Positions 34,039-44,909 of a stretch of 64,000 bases of DNA are shown here, piece by piece (the stretch's first letter is position 1; each line of letters begins with the position of its first letter). The DNA comes from Closterium sp. NIES-65. Its lineage: Eukaryota; Streptophyta; Zygnematophyceae; Desmidiales; Closteriaceae. The notes under the pieces were generated by a model that saw nothing but the letters and a program-made list of their open reading frames with translations, was not told the DNA's origin and did no database searches. The translations under genes were made by a program, and so were the position numbers. The stretch is taken from assembly GCA_948144175.1 (NCBI GenBank), contig CANXME010002654.1, positions 930,001 through 994,000 of the forward strand, in the 5' to 3' direction.

Positions 34039-37000
34039 GTGGGAGCTGCAACTGCTATTGAGCCTTGTGTTTCCAGTCTTGGAGCGTGTGTAGTTTCCGG
34101 TCCAGGCGCATCAGAGGTTCTTAGTGTGGGCGCTGCAGCCACCACTAGACTAGTACCAGCCTTTGTTGCTGGCTCGGGTGCGACCTCACCGACTGCATGG
34201 CTTTCCTTCACCCTAGACGCTGGAGCGTTCTTTCGCGACTGCACCAACCTCACGCCAGTGCACACTCCAGTCACAGTCGCCTTGGATGACGCCTCCGTAG
34301 GATCTGTAGTTGTCGAGAGCACCACCACTCTCTTATGTCTAGGGGCTCCCTCTGAGTTTCTCACAGGTTACTACACCCCCTCGTTCTCTAGAAACCTGGT
34401 AGGTATTAGTCACCTCCACGACCTTGGAGTTGTCACTACTTTCCCACTGCACGAGCCTGTTGCCGCCTGCACAGTCGGTGCCACTGGGTCACCTCTAGCC
34501 ACTTTCCACAGGGAGCCGGGCTTTGGTCTGTACTCACTACACACTGGGTCCCACCACACTAGGTCAGGTCAGGTCAGGTCAGGTCAGATAGCTGCTGTGT
34601 CGTGCGATTGTTGGTCACTCACCCACCCGTCGGTCCTCTGGTACCACCGTCTCGGTCACTCGTCGTTCCCACGTCTTAGTAGAATGGTAGGTCACCGTCT
34701 GGTCTCAGGACTTCCTGAGTCGCTTACCCTGCTTCCTCGCTCGCCTGTGCCGCCATGCACTCCCTACGTCGAGGGTCGGCAGCGCGATGCCCCTCACTCC
34801 TCCTTGTTCCCCTCCCACCACGGCTCCCTTACAGACCCTGCACTTGGACGTCTGGGGCCCCTCCCCGGTCCTTGGCCCACGTCAGGAGCGCTACTTTCTG
34901 ATTGTGGTGGACGACTACTCCCGCTACACCACGGTTTTTCCCTTGCGACGAAAGGTCGACGTGCTTACCGTCCTTGAGCCGTGGCTACTAGCGAGGGGTG
35001 GCGTCCAGGACCTGTGTGGGCTCTGCCTACACTCGGACCGTGGTGGTGAGTTTTCTTCCACTCGCCTGGAGACGTTCTGTCGGGTCGGAGGATCATCCAG
35101 TCTTACACGCTACCAGACTTGCCGCAGCACAACAGGGTAGCCGAGCGACGCATCGGCCTGGTCATGGAGGTTGCCCGGACCTCCATGTGCCATGCCGGTG
35201 CCCCCCAGTTCTTGTGGCCTCAGGCAGTCCGCAATGCCGCGCACCAGCTGAACCTGTAGCCTATTGACGAATGGCCACGGGTGACGCCGATATTTCTTTG
35301 GACAGGTTTTCCACGCGTAGCCGCTGACTACCGTGTCTGGGGTTGTCTAGCTCACATTCGCGCTGCTGGCGCGAACAATTTGTCTGCGCACATCCGTGCC
35401 TGCGTCTTTCTCGGCTTCCCACTCGACGCCTCAGGCTGGGTGTTCTACGACCCAGTCACTGACCAGTTCTTTGCCTCTCAGGACTTCACTTTTGACGAGT
35501 CAGTCAGTTTACTACAGGAGTTGCCCCCACCGAGGTTTTGAGGCCTTTTCCCGCTATTTCTCAGGTGTGTCGCTCGTACTCCGCAGTCTTCCTTCCCGCA
35601 GCGTCCAGACCCTATCGTGTCTGGGGGTGCTGGAGGTGCAGTTGCGGAGGGTGAGGGTACTGGGGTTGCTGGAGCCCGTCGTGCCAACTCTGGGGGTGCA
35701 GGGGGTGTGAGAGTGGAGACCACTCCTGAGGAGGACACGGCTGTCTCGACTCAGCGGCCTCGCCCCGCCTCACCCCCAAGCTTCCCGTCTGTTCCGCAGT
35801 TCCCTCCTTGTACGGCCGGTCACTGTGTAACCTGGCGGTGTCCCTGCAGGAGGCACTGGAGTCCCTGGGGGTGTTGTCGGTGGAGGTTCTGGTTCTACGG
35901 GCTGTTAGATTCGGAGACACAAGCATTGCGACGTCTACGACGCGCACTGTACGTTTCTTGACCCGAGTGCAGCGTTAAGACAGGTTGGAGAGGGAGGAGT
36001 GGGAGTGGTTTGAGAGGGCACGTCAGCAGCAGCAGCAGCAGTCTTAGTCAGAGCGTCAGGAGAGAGTAGAGGAGGAGTCATGGCAGCAGCAGCAGCAGTC
36101 TCAGTCGGAGCGTCAGGAGAGAGTAGAGGAGGAGTCACGGCAGCAGCAGCAGCAATAGCTGGTCGGAGCGTCAGGAGAGAGTTGAGGAGGAGTCACAGCA
36201 GCAGCAGCAGCAGCAGCAGCACCAGCAGTGGCAGCAGCAGCAGCAGCAGCAATAGCAGCAGCAGTAGTCTCAGTCGGAGCGTCAGGAGAGAATAGAGGAG
36301 GAGTCACGGCAACAGCATTAGTAGCAACAGCAGCAGTCTCAGTCGGAGCGTCAGGAGAGAGTAGAGGAGTCACAGCCACAGCAGGAGAGAGTAGAGGAGA
36401 AGTCACGACTACCGCAGCAGGTGTAGTTGCAACCACATCAAGAGAGGGTAGAGCAGGATTCCCGGCCACAGCAGCAGGTATTGTTGCAGACACAGCAGGA
36501 CAGAGTAGAGGAGGAGCCACAGGAGCAGCAGGGGGGGCAGGTGCCGCAGCAGTAGTCGCCAGAGGAGGTGGAGCATCAGCGACTTAGAGACCTGCCCGAC
36601 TCAGCACCTGCACGCTTTGTTCGTGGTCCCCTATCGTCCCCTCCTGTTACCCCTGTCGAGTCCCTTTCCTCGTCCCAGTAGTCTCGTCATCCTACCCTCA
36701 GTCCTGCTGTGTCCTCAGAGCCTTGCCGGTCCCGTTACCGTGCCGACGGCCCGTTTCACCTTGTTCTCCGCTCTCGTGTTCCACCTCCTCCTGTCCTTCC
36801 ACAACCTCTTGAATTGTCCCTCACTGTGTTTCACGACCCGTTGTCCGACAACCTCCGTGCCTCTTGTCCTGTTGTCTCACGTGTATTATCCACATTGGTC
36901 ACGCACCCGACTGCACCTCTGTCGTCTGTCACGGCACTTGTTACCACTGTCGCTGGCTTTGCCTCTTCCCACCGCCTTGACTACGCCGCTCACTTGGTGA

Positions 37001-38713
37001 GTGGACCTGCTCGTTCTCCGTTCTCTGGGGGTGCTCCTGTTTTTCCCCTGGAGGTCCTCCAGGACAGGCAGTTCGAGCTTGGTTTCCTTGCGGCCGCTGT
37101 TCCTCATCTCTGCGCCATGCTGCTTGCCCCTTAGGGGGATCCAGACACCCTCGACATCCCGATCCCTCGCAATCACGCTGAGGTGGTCGCGAAACCTTGG
37201 GCTTTTTACTGGATAGCAGCTGAGGAGGCAGAGATGGTACCTATAGGTCCACAGGCACCTACGTCACTGCCGTCCCACCACCTCGGGCGAACGTTGTCAG
37301 TGGCATGTGGCTCTACAAGGTGAAGCATCCGCCTGGAGCACCACCCGTGTTCAAGGCACGCTATGTGGCGAGAGGCTTCAGTCAGCGAGAGGGGGTCGAC
37401 TTCTTTCCCACCCCGAAGATGACCACTCTTCGGGTGTTACTACAGATTGCAGCACAGCGCAACTATGAGTTGCACTACTTGGACTTCTCCACTGCGTTCC
37501 TTCACGGGAGCCCGCACGAGCAGATCTGGCTGCGTCGTCCGCCTGGCTTCACTGGCTCCTTCCCTCCTCAGACCCAGTGGCAGCTACGTCGACCGGTCTA
37601 CGGCCTGCGCCAGGCTCCTCGCGAGTGGCACAAGAAGCTACATACGACTCTTGCAGCGCTTGACTTCTTTCCGTCCTCTACCCACCTGTCGCTGTTCGTC
37701 CGCCCTGGCTCGACCCCGTTGTTTGTTCTGGTCTACGTTAACGACCTGGTCTTTGCCACTCCCGACCGACTTGCACTAGCCTCTGTGAAGGAGGAACTGC
37801 AAAGGAGACACACTTGCATTGACCTTGGAGAGCTGCAGCGCTACCTTGGCCTGCAGATTACCAGGGACAGGGCAGCTCGCACCATTACGCTGACGCAGTC
37901 GCATATGGTCGAGCAGATCCTCACGCGGTTTCGCTTCCCGCTCCAAGGTACAGCCCACCTCTCTTGCTGTGGATCATGGGCTCACGGCTCCACCTTCGAA
38001 TGAGCAATTTGTGTCCAGCGGTCCATATCCTGAGCTAGTAGGTTGTCTCATGTACCTGATGACCTGTACTCGCCCAGACCTAGCTTACCCTCTTAGCGTC
38101 CTTGCGCGCTTTGTTGCGACTGGGAGACACCGACCTTCCCATTGGTACGCTGCTAAGAGGGTGGCAAAGTATGTGGCGATTACATCAGGCGTGGGACTTG
38201 TCCTTGAAAGAAAACCGCCAATGACACATACAGGTTACTAAGACTCGTCATGGGCCGACGACGCAGAGTCGCTACGGTCTACACAGGGTTACTGCTTCAG
38301 TCTTGGGACCGGAGGTGTTTCATGGAGGTCGACTCGGGCGTCGTTTGTCTCTAGTTCCAGCTGTGAGGCAGAGGTATAAGCTGCAGCCATGGCTGCCCAG
38401 GAGCTTCGCTGGCTGTCTTTTCTCCTCACCGACCTTGGTGAGCGGCCTCGCTTTCCAATAGTCTTGTTCGGCGATAACAGGTCTGCTGTCCTGTTGTGTG
38501 AAAAACCCTGACTGGTTGGGAAGTTCGAAGCACGTCCAGCTTCGTTACTTCCTTCTCCGCGAGTTTCAACAGCGTGGCCAGGCCCGCATGGTACGTGTGG
38601 TCTGTGAAGCCAACACTGCAGATATCTTCACCAAGGCGTTGCCGCCTTGTGCCCACCAGCGCTTCTGCACCCAGCTAGGCCTTGTGTCTTTAGGCCCTCA
38701 CTTGCTTGCGTAG
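34039..38713 (+). pseudogene. Element E gag-pol remnant (protease to RNase H)
   Basis: Domains parallel to element G: protease-region text LSFTLDAGAFFRDC near 34.2 kb; a TCAGG microsatellite; GAG-pre-integrase YHRLGHSSFPRLSRM near 34.64 kb; integrase (HLDVWGPSPVLGPRQ, VVDDYSRYTTVF) to about 35.5 kb; a CAG-repeat linker (36.0-36.55 kb); RT (37.3-37.8 kb; STAFLHGSPHEQIWLRRPPG); RNase H to 38713 (ANTADIFTKALPP). Fossil with more than ten breaks, in line with its older LTRs. Confidence 0.85.
36015..36560 (+). repeat. CAG-rich repeat tract in the integrase-RT linker of E
   Basis: Repeated (CAG)n and (CAGCAGCAA) runs alternate with a ~30-bp motif containing GAGCGTCAGGAGAGAGTAGA. The equivalent linker in G (19185-19660) keeps Q/E/R text (Q.ERVE.ES), so the tract looks like an expanded version of the same segment. 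Confidence 0.8.
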
Positions 38714-38857
38714 AGATGCTTTGTCTTTTACCCTTGTATCTCTTCCTATATATCTCTATATCGTTGCATGTGGAGTGGCCTCGTGGCCCCTTGTTTGCCC
38801 TCAGACTGTGTGGTGATGTTGTGATCCACCCTGAGTTGCGTCCCTTACTTGATTCTT

Positions 38858-39703
38858 TGTTAAAGAATAAGGACGGAGTCTATGAATATTAGGGGCCAAA
38901 ATATCTCAAAATCGTTGGGCCTAGTTCGTAGACAGTAAAGTCGAGTTCACAAGAAACGCCGTCGACAAAATGTTCATCGTAAAAACTCCACCAAACTCAG
39001 ATTTGGGCTACAGTTCCCAGTTTGAATCATACTAAAAGGTGAAGTATTTCTTGAGTTGTGAATTTCGGCGCACTAGGGGGTATGCTGCCATTGAAACTTA
39101 ACTCTATCACAATTGACTCTCAAATTTCCGCACAGGAAAGTTAGAGTGGCAATAGACCTGGTAGAAGGGAAGAGGAGGATGATAAGAAAGGTCCCAAGGG
39201 AGTCCCCAACCAAGGAAACCCCATAAGCACAAATATTTCCTCCCTATAGGAACCCAACTTTCACCCTTGTCATTTTCCCACCCTCCCAAATCCACCTCAC
39301 CCAAGTTGGCCACACTTGCCAACCCAATTTGGTTTCTCCCAACCACTTGGAAGCATCTACAGTAGTAGTGACGAATTTCCCAACCCCCAAATGTCAATTT
39401 GTGGAGTCAACCCCACAACTTCCAATAATCGCCACAACCAAATATCAAAAGCATACGAACTTCATATGTTCGCAACTTTCGTGTTCGTGCTCCGATTGAA
39501 GCGATCCTTGGTTCGTTGGAATGCTCTCGAGCAGAGGAGTCACTTTAGATATCTGCTCAAGCCAAATGCAAATTCTTGCACACTCAGACAATCCAAACCA
39601 TGCCAAATGCAAATTCTTGCACACGCTCACACCACGCATGCAACGCACGAACATATGATGGGAGGGAGACAGACGTGAATGCAAACGATTGCATCATATA
39701 ACA
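38858..39703. repeat. Solo LTR R1 in the 3' tail of element E
   Basis: An 846-bp unit from TGTTAAAG to CATATAACA with the perfect flanking duplication TTCTT (38853-38857, 39704-39708). Removing it restores the family's 3' tail (CTTGATTCTT joined to GTTGTTGCAGACC). Copies occur at about 53395-54046 (partial, same orientation) and from 63721 (opposite orientation, runs off the window). The unit holds no protein domain. Confidence 0.85.
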
Positions 39704-39847
39704 TTCTTGTTGTTGCAGACCGGTCTTGTGACCTTTTTTTGCTCTTGCTGGCTGGTCCTATGACCCTTGCTCTCAGATTGTGTGGTGACTTCGTGATCTA
39801 CCCTGAGATATGTGTAGCCTTTCGAGGGACTACCGTCACCGGGGGTG

Positions 39848-39980
39848 TGTTAAACTATATTGATATAGTTTGAATTGTTCTAGTCTAGGTGCCTTTACTT
39901 TGTCCTAGGTTTAGGGTTAGGGCTGACTTATATCTTGCTTGTTTGTTCCTTTGATAGTCATTCACTTTCATATTCTAACA
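39848..39980 (+). repeat. 3' LTR of element E (133 bp)
   Basis: TGTTAAACTATATTG to TATTCTAACA, preceded by the G-rich tract CGGGGGTG and followed by AGAGC, the second copy of the target duplication. Keeps the telo-box-like GGTTTAGGGTTAGGGC. Confidence 0.9.
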
Positions 39981-39985
39981 AGAGC

Positions 39986-40765
39986 TAGCGAGGCTGGTGG
40001 TCGACCTCCAGCGCAGCATGGTCGACCGCGATCAAGCACAGCAGAGCTCGCACCGCTCCAGTGCAGCAGAGAGGCGGCTTGCCAACGTTGCAAGTGCACG
40101 GTGTGCCAACGCTGCAGCAAGTCAGCTGCACAGCGTTGCACCCGCACGACAACGGTGCACCTGCTTCGCAGGTGCGCACAGCTAGTTGGTGCTCCACACC
40201 TTGTTGCGAGCACAGCACGGACGCCTGACAGAATCCACGCCAGCGACTGCGCTACGTCGACCTCGGTATACCACTTCCGAGGTCGGCTTTGCAGCAACTA
40301 ACCCGACGACCTTTGCACACATCGCGTGGGTAGCATGGTTGATTGGGCAACCATGCCTGGTCGGTCCGCCCAGTCAGTCGCCGGCCACCCGTGACCGGCG
40401 TCCCCAAAGTTGGCGCCAGCTGGTCGATGCCCGATGTCTTCCCAGGTCGACCAGCTACCTCGGCGCCTTTCTGCTCGGTGTGCTTGGCGCCCTGCTACTA
40501 GACGCCTTCCAGCTCAGCGCCCCCAAGCTCCCCTGTCCAGGTCGACGTCGGTGCCCCCTTCGTCGACCACCGGGTCAGGTCGGCCGCCGGCTCCCCGTCG
40601 TCGACGGCGTAGGCAGTGGCCGTATGCAGGTCCGTCAACCTGTTGATCTGCACGCCGAACTCGGAGTTGCCCACTACAGTTGATCGGCTGCACTCCCCGT
40701 ACACCCGACTACGCAAGTGGGCTCCGCCCAAGCGAGGACGGGGCCAACAACAACTCCCATTGACA
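39986..40765 (-). repeat. 5' LTR of element F, outer segment
   Basis: On the minus strand it starts TGTCAATGGGAGTTG at 40765 and runs to the E insertion. It aligns with 11822-12584 and, inverted, with part of 702-1400. The two F LTRs differ by visibly more than the E pair. Confidence 0.75.
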
Positions 40766-43491
40766 GGTGCGGGGAGCGGCTAGAGGCCACCATGTCGTCA
40801 GCAGCAAGGTCACCCCCCTTAGTCCGGCCAGAGGAGACCTCCAGAGGCTCAACCAGGGGGGGTGGTGTGACATGAGACACACCTGAGGGAGCAGGACGCG
40901 AAGGGGGGTGGGGGCCTACTTGGGGGTAATCTGGAGCTAGGAAGAGGGGGGGACGTAGGGACTGGAAAAGACACGTGGGGGAGGGATGGTAGTAGCAAAT
41001 GGACTCGTCAAAGGTGACGTCCTAGGAGGACAGGACGCGACGCGTGGAGGGGTGGTAAAACTGCGAGTCGGGCGCGTCAGTGGGAAAGCCAAGGAAGATG
41101 CAGTGAACGGTGCAGAAAGAGAGCTTGTCTGCTGTAGTATCACGGACAAGGGCCATCGAACCTCAGACCCGAAACGCCGACACATCGCCAACCTCCCCCT
41201 TCCAATGCAGTGTCGGCGAGGTCTCTGGCTCGGAGACACGGGGCCAGAGGTTGAGCTGATGCGCGGCGTATCGGACCGCAAACGGCCACATAAAATATGG
41301 AGAGGCCGCAAGGACCATGGAGGTGCGAGCAACCTACACGACCAAGGCAATGTGGTGCTCAGTGATCCCATTCTATTGTGGAGGAGCCGGAAGCATGAAC
41401 GACTGGGTAATGCCCTCCTCACGACAAAAGTCCTTAAGGAGACAGGAGGAAGACTCACCACCGCGCTTAGCTGGCAACGAACAATGCGAATCCAAGGGAT
41501 AAGAACAATACGGACGTCGCCCTTGCGCCGCAAGGATAACACCGTGGTGTAGCGCGTATAGTCGTCGACTACAAGCAGGAAGTAGTGCTTACGATCCGAC
41601 CCAGAGACGGGGACTTGGCCCCACACGTCCATGTGGAGGGAACGAGGAGGAGTGAGGAGCGGCACGCCGCCGCCCCTTGCAGGGGGTGCACGGTGGCGCA
41701 AGCGACGGTGGCAGCGGGGGCAAGGACCTCGGAAGGCCAGAGACATGAAGACGGGAGTGCACGCGACGCAGACGCTGCAGGGAGGGTTGACCAAGACAGT
41801 GGTGCCAGAGGAGGGACGGGTGCGTGAGAAACCGACACGAGCAAGACGCTGACCGGACGTAGTGAAGTGTGCAGACTCAACGTGGTGATGTGGTCAGGCC
41901 AGACCCAGGTCCCCGAGTGAACATGGTGATATGGTCGCCAGTCACTAAGTTCGTACAGATTGCTACAAGCTCGCCCCCAGGAGTAGTGGTAGTGACCAAG
42001 TGATCCTGGAGGACAGCGTTACTCACCAAGTTCGTAACAAACGAGGGGAGGTGGAAACCGTTGAGGGAACCAGAGGGGACTGCCGAACATAGGAGAACAG
42101 TGGTACTTCGTGCAACGACTAGGCTAGAGGAGAGGTCGGCCAGATTGACGGTACAGGTGTAGTGAGTGGTGTGACCGTGGTGCAGTCGCGGAAGAAGCAA
42201 CGAGACGCGCCTGAGTCTAGTGTGAAGGTGAGCAAGCCTCCGTAGGAACTGCACCGGTGCTAGCAGACTCAGAAGCACCTAGACCAGCAACCTCTAGACC
42301 AGGGACGCGGTGCTGGGAAACCCACTCCCGAAGTTGCTGTGGCGAGAGGGTCTCTAATTGAGGCTGCTGCTGCTGCTGTCCACCCCCAAAACCTCCGCCT
42401 CTACCAGCGGCACCACCTGTTCTTGGAGGCGCACTAGTACCTACAGTCGCCTCCCCAACCAGCTGCTGCACCACCCAAAACAACGGACCGTAGTGGCCGG
42501 GAGGTAGGAGAGAGGGAGGTTTAGTGTTTAACCACAACGTCGCAAAAAGACTTGGCCGACGTCACCTGATGAAAGTGGGCCGTCTGGTCGACCAGCAGGT
42601 GAGCTCGAACGGCAAGCTGAGCGACAGCGTCGCGCTCCGTCCACTGTGTGTAGGCAACACGGTCCGCCCGGTACCGCTAGTGCACGTCCTCGCCAGCGTC
42701 AGCAGAAGCCTCAGTGGGAGTCATGGAGACCTGAAGGCCCCGACATGTGTTCGAACAGGGAGGCGCCACCTCTCACAAAACGCTGGATATACCGGCATAT
42801 GCATAGAAGCCACAACTCTAACTCGAAAGGGCGACCGTCTAAGTCAACCGCCATGACAGTGACCATGGCCATGATGGGCAGCAGTCATCAGCAGCGTCGC
42901 AGCGGCGGCAGTTATAGGTGTAGCAGTAGTGGCGCCAGCAGGACTAAGGCGTGCTAAGGGCGCTCGACGGGCTACTAGAGGGGCGCACTCTAGGGTCGCG
43001 TGACAGACAAAAAAATGGGCAGCACTAGGGACGCACTCCAGGGGCTCGCCACGGGCAGAAAAATGGGCGGCACTGGGGGCGCGCAACGGGCAAAAAATGG
43101 GCAGCACCAGGGGCGCACTCTAGCGGCGCATCACGGGCAGAAATCAGGCAACACTAGGGCGCGCCACGGGCAGAAAACGGCCGCGCCCTAGGGGTGCACG
43201 ACTGGCATGAAAAGAGACGCGCCCTAGGGGCGGGCTGCGGGCATCGAAGGCGAGCGCGTTCGGGGCACACCACGGGGTGCACTCGGCAGCGGGTTCGGGG
43301 CTCATTCGGCGGGCAGGAAATCGCGCACGCCAGAGGCGCGCTACGGGCAGAAATCATCGCGTTCTAGGGGCGCTCGATTTGCAGCAAGAGGGCGCACGCT
43401 AGGGGCATGCTACGGGCAGGGAAAATGGGCGCGCAAGGGGCGCTAGGTGGGCAGAACACCGTGCGCGCGCTAGGGGTGCGCTACAGGACCT
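40766..43491 (-). mobile_element. 5' half of copia element A2 (leader, gag, protease, integrase)
   Basis: Minus strand from 43491: a GC-rich leader of repeated GGCGCGCTAGGGG-like units (about 43490-42960); gag text near 42.85-42.55 kb resembling the gag of element A; LSPQQLREWV near 42.35 kb; protease-region text near 42.2 kb; integrase (LHMDVWGQVPVSGSDR, LVVDDYTRYTTVLSL) near 41.65-41.5 kb, then its C-terminal part to about 41.0 kb. The matching RT half is at 8496-11626, beyond element F. No 5' LTR of the 8496-8624 type is seen. Fossil, many breaks. Confidence 0.7.
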
Positions 43492-43955
43492 TGTTATAAT
43501 AAATAGAAAGTGAACAAGATGATATAGATAAAGATACAAGGACTTCAAATAACAATCCTAGCTAGCCATGTACTCTGAGGGGTACATTCCCCAATTATGT
43601 GTGCATCATTGCTATAGTAACCTCAATTATGAGTTTAATAGGAATGAAGGAGATACAAATATGAAGCCCGAATGGGATATCCCCTCTATGATGTGCCCTA
43701 GAATATCCTACAATAACATATGTGCATACTTTGACACCCCCCATAGGCGAAGTGCAGAACAACAAGCGGTCACAGATATATAGCAGTGTACAGCAAGGGC
43801 AAAGCTAGATCAAGAAACCAGCAAGTGAGGTAGAGTGGGCACAAGCCCAAGTGCAGTGCCAAAATACTGCTGATCACCAGACCTGATTGCTGGTGAAGAT
43901 ATCAGCAGTGCTGGCCTGTGAGGCCACCTAAACAAGGCGAAGCTGACCACAGCGG
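43492..43955 (-). mobile_element. 3' end of copia element A3 with its LTR
   Basis: On the minus strand RNase H-end text (ADIF region, about 43.93-43.88 kb) leads into the family 3' tail, the tract CGCCTATGGGGG and a 245-bp LTR at 43492-43736 (TGTCAAAGTATGCAC to TTATAACA). The LTR abuts the A2 leader at 43491, so it could be read as belonging to either element. Its length and sequence differ from the 129-131 bp LTRs of A and A2. Confidence 0.6.
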
Positions 43956-44561
43956 CCAGCTGAAACAGATTGGAGCAGATGGGGTCACGCCTGGATCCTT
44001 GAAGCTGTCGTGCTTCACCGACGCTACGTCGGCCTCAGAGGAGGAGGATCAGTCATCAGTTGGCGGCTTTGTGTACATGGTCGGAGGTGGACCAGTGAGC
44101 TGGAGGTCTAAGAAGTAGAGTGAGATTGCTCAGTCTTCCGGAGAGGCAGAGTACATGGCGATGTACCATGCCATCAAGGAGATCGTGCTCCTGAGGAAGC
44201 TGCTAGAGGACATGGGAGCTGAACAGGAGGGACATACACCACTTTTCTCCCACAACGAGGCTTCTATTGGCATGGCCAACAATCCTATCCTGAATGGTCT
44301 GAACAAGCACATGAAGATTAAGTGGCACTGGGTGAGGCAGATGGTGAAGGAGGGGATTGTTGAACTTCACCATGTGAAGGCTAGCAAGCAGGCGGCAGAT
44401 TTTCTCTCCAAGAGACTTCCCGAGAGCGCACATTGGAAGTGTGCTAAGATGTGTGGCATGGCATTGCACTAGTGTGGGCAGCAGTGTCATGAATGCATGA
44501 GTGATTGTGTGCATGAGAGTATGCATATGTGTGAGTGTGTTTGCATGCAGTCTTTAGTCTG
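43956..44561 (+). mobile_element. Element B: copia RNase H end, split by element A
   Basis: Encodes copia RNase H text (QIGADGVTPGSLKLSCFTDA, SSVGGFVYMVGGGPVSW, SSGEAEYMAMYHAIKEIVLL) ending KRLPESAHWKCAKMCGMALH near 44472. A short 3' tail follows and reaches TCTGAGGGG at 44566, where element A entered the polypurine tract. The tail resumes at 51849 as AGGGGGAGTTTG, followed by B's 3' LTR. The 5' part of B is missing. Fossil. Confidence 0.75.
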
Positions 44562-44566
44562 AGGGG

Positions 44567-44697
44567 TGAGAAGACTAGAACGAGAATGAATACAGTATGA
44601 AAGAGTTGGGTACAAGTGCTAACCCTAATTGGGTTGTATCCCATATGGGCTACCCCACTTCAGCCTACACAAAAGCATAAGCTATAATGTTCTGACA
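44567..44697 (-). repeat. 3' LTR of element A (131 bp)
   Basis: Minus strand TGTCAGAACATTATAGC to CTAGTCTTCTCA. Contains CAATTAGGGTTAGC. Confidence 0.93.
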
Positions 44698-44909
44698 CAC
44701 CCCCACAGGCAAAGTGGGGGAGTACAAGGGGTCACAAGACCAGTCAAGCAAAGCAAAGCAAAGCAAGCTCAGGGTGGATCACAAAGTCACCACACATTCC
44801 GAGCACAAGGTCAAGGCCACAAGGCCAGTTCACATGCACGAGTACATATATATATAAAAGGCTAGACAAGCAAGAGCAGGTGTATATATATATGTAATAG
44901 TACAACCAA

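Larger units (their letters stand above)
26121..39980 (+). mobile_element. Copia element E, inserted in the 5' LTR of F; carries D1 and R1
   Basis: Bounded by 133-bp LTRs (26121-26253, 39848-39980) with the perfect target duplication AGAGC (26116-26120, 39981-39985). The primer site TGGTATAGAGCG follows the 5' LTR. A GC-rich leader is interrupted at 27263 by element D1 and resumes at 33740; a solo LTR (R1) sits in the 3' tail. Subtracting both leaves 6.53 kb. The two LTRs differ by about 10%, so E is several times older than D1, G or H. Its coding part is closest to G (both share the telo-box LTR, CAG-rich linker and TCAGG repeat). Broken, more than ten breaks. Confidence 0.9.
11627..40765 (-). 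mobile_element. Copia element F, split by nested elements G and E
   Basis: Minus-strand element with ~960-bp LTRs that begin TGTCAAYGGGAG and end in the inverse CTCCCGTTGAC(A/T). Reading order: 5' LTR (40765 to 39986, then 26120 to 25939), gag/protease/integrase (25938-23756), rest of integrase, RT and RNase H (15219-12585), and 3' LTR (12584-11627) preceded by the purine tract GGCAGGGGAGTG. Subtracting G and E (with duplications) leaves 6.73 kb, a normal copia length. LTR divergence is clearly higher than in the nested elements, so F is older. I found no matching 5-bp duplication at its outer ends; its host appears to be A2. Badly broken (many breaks). Confidence 0.75.
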
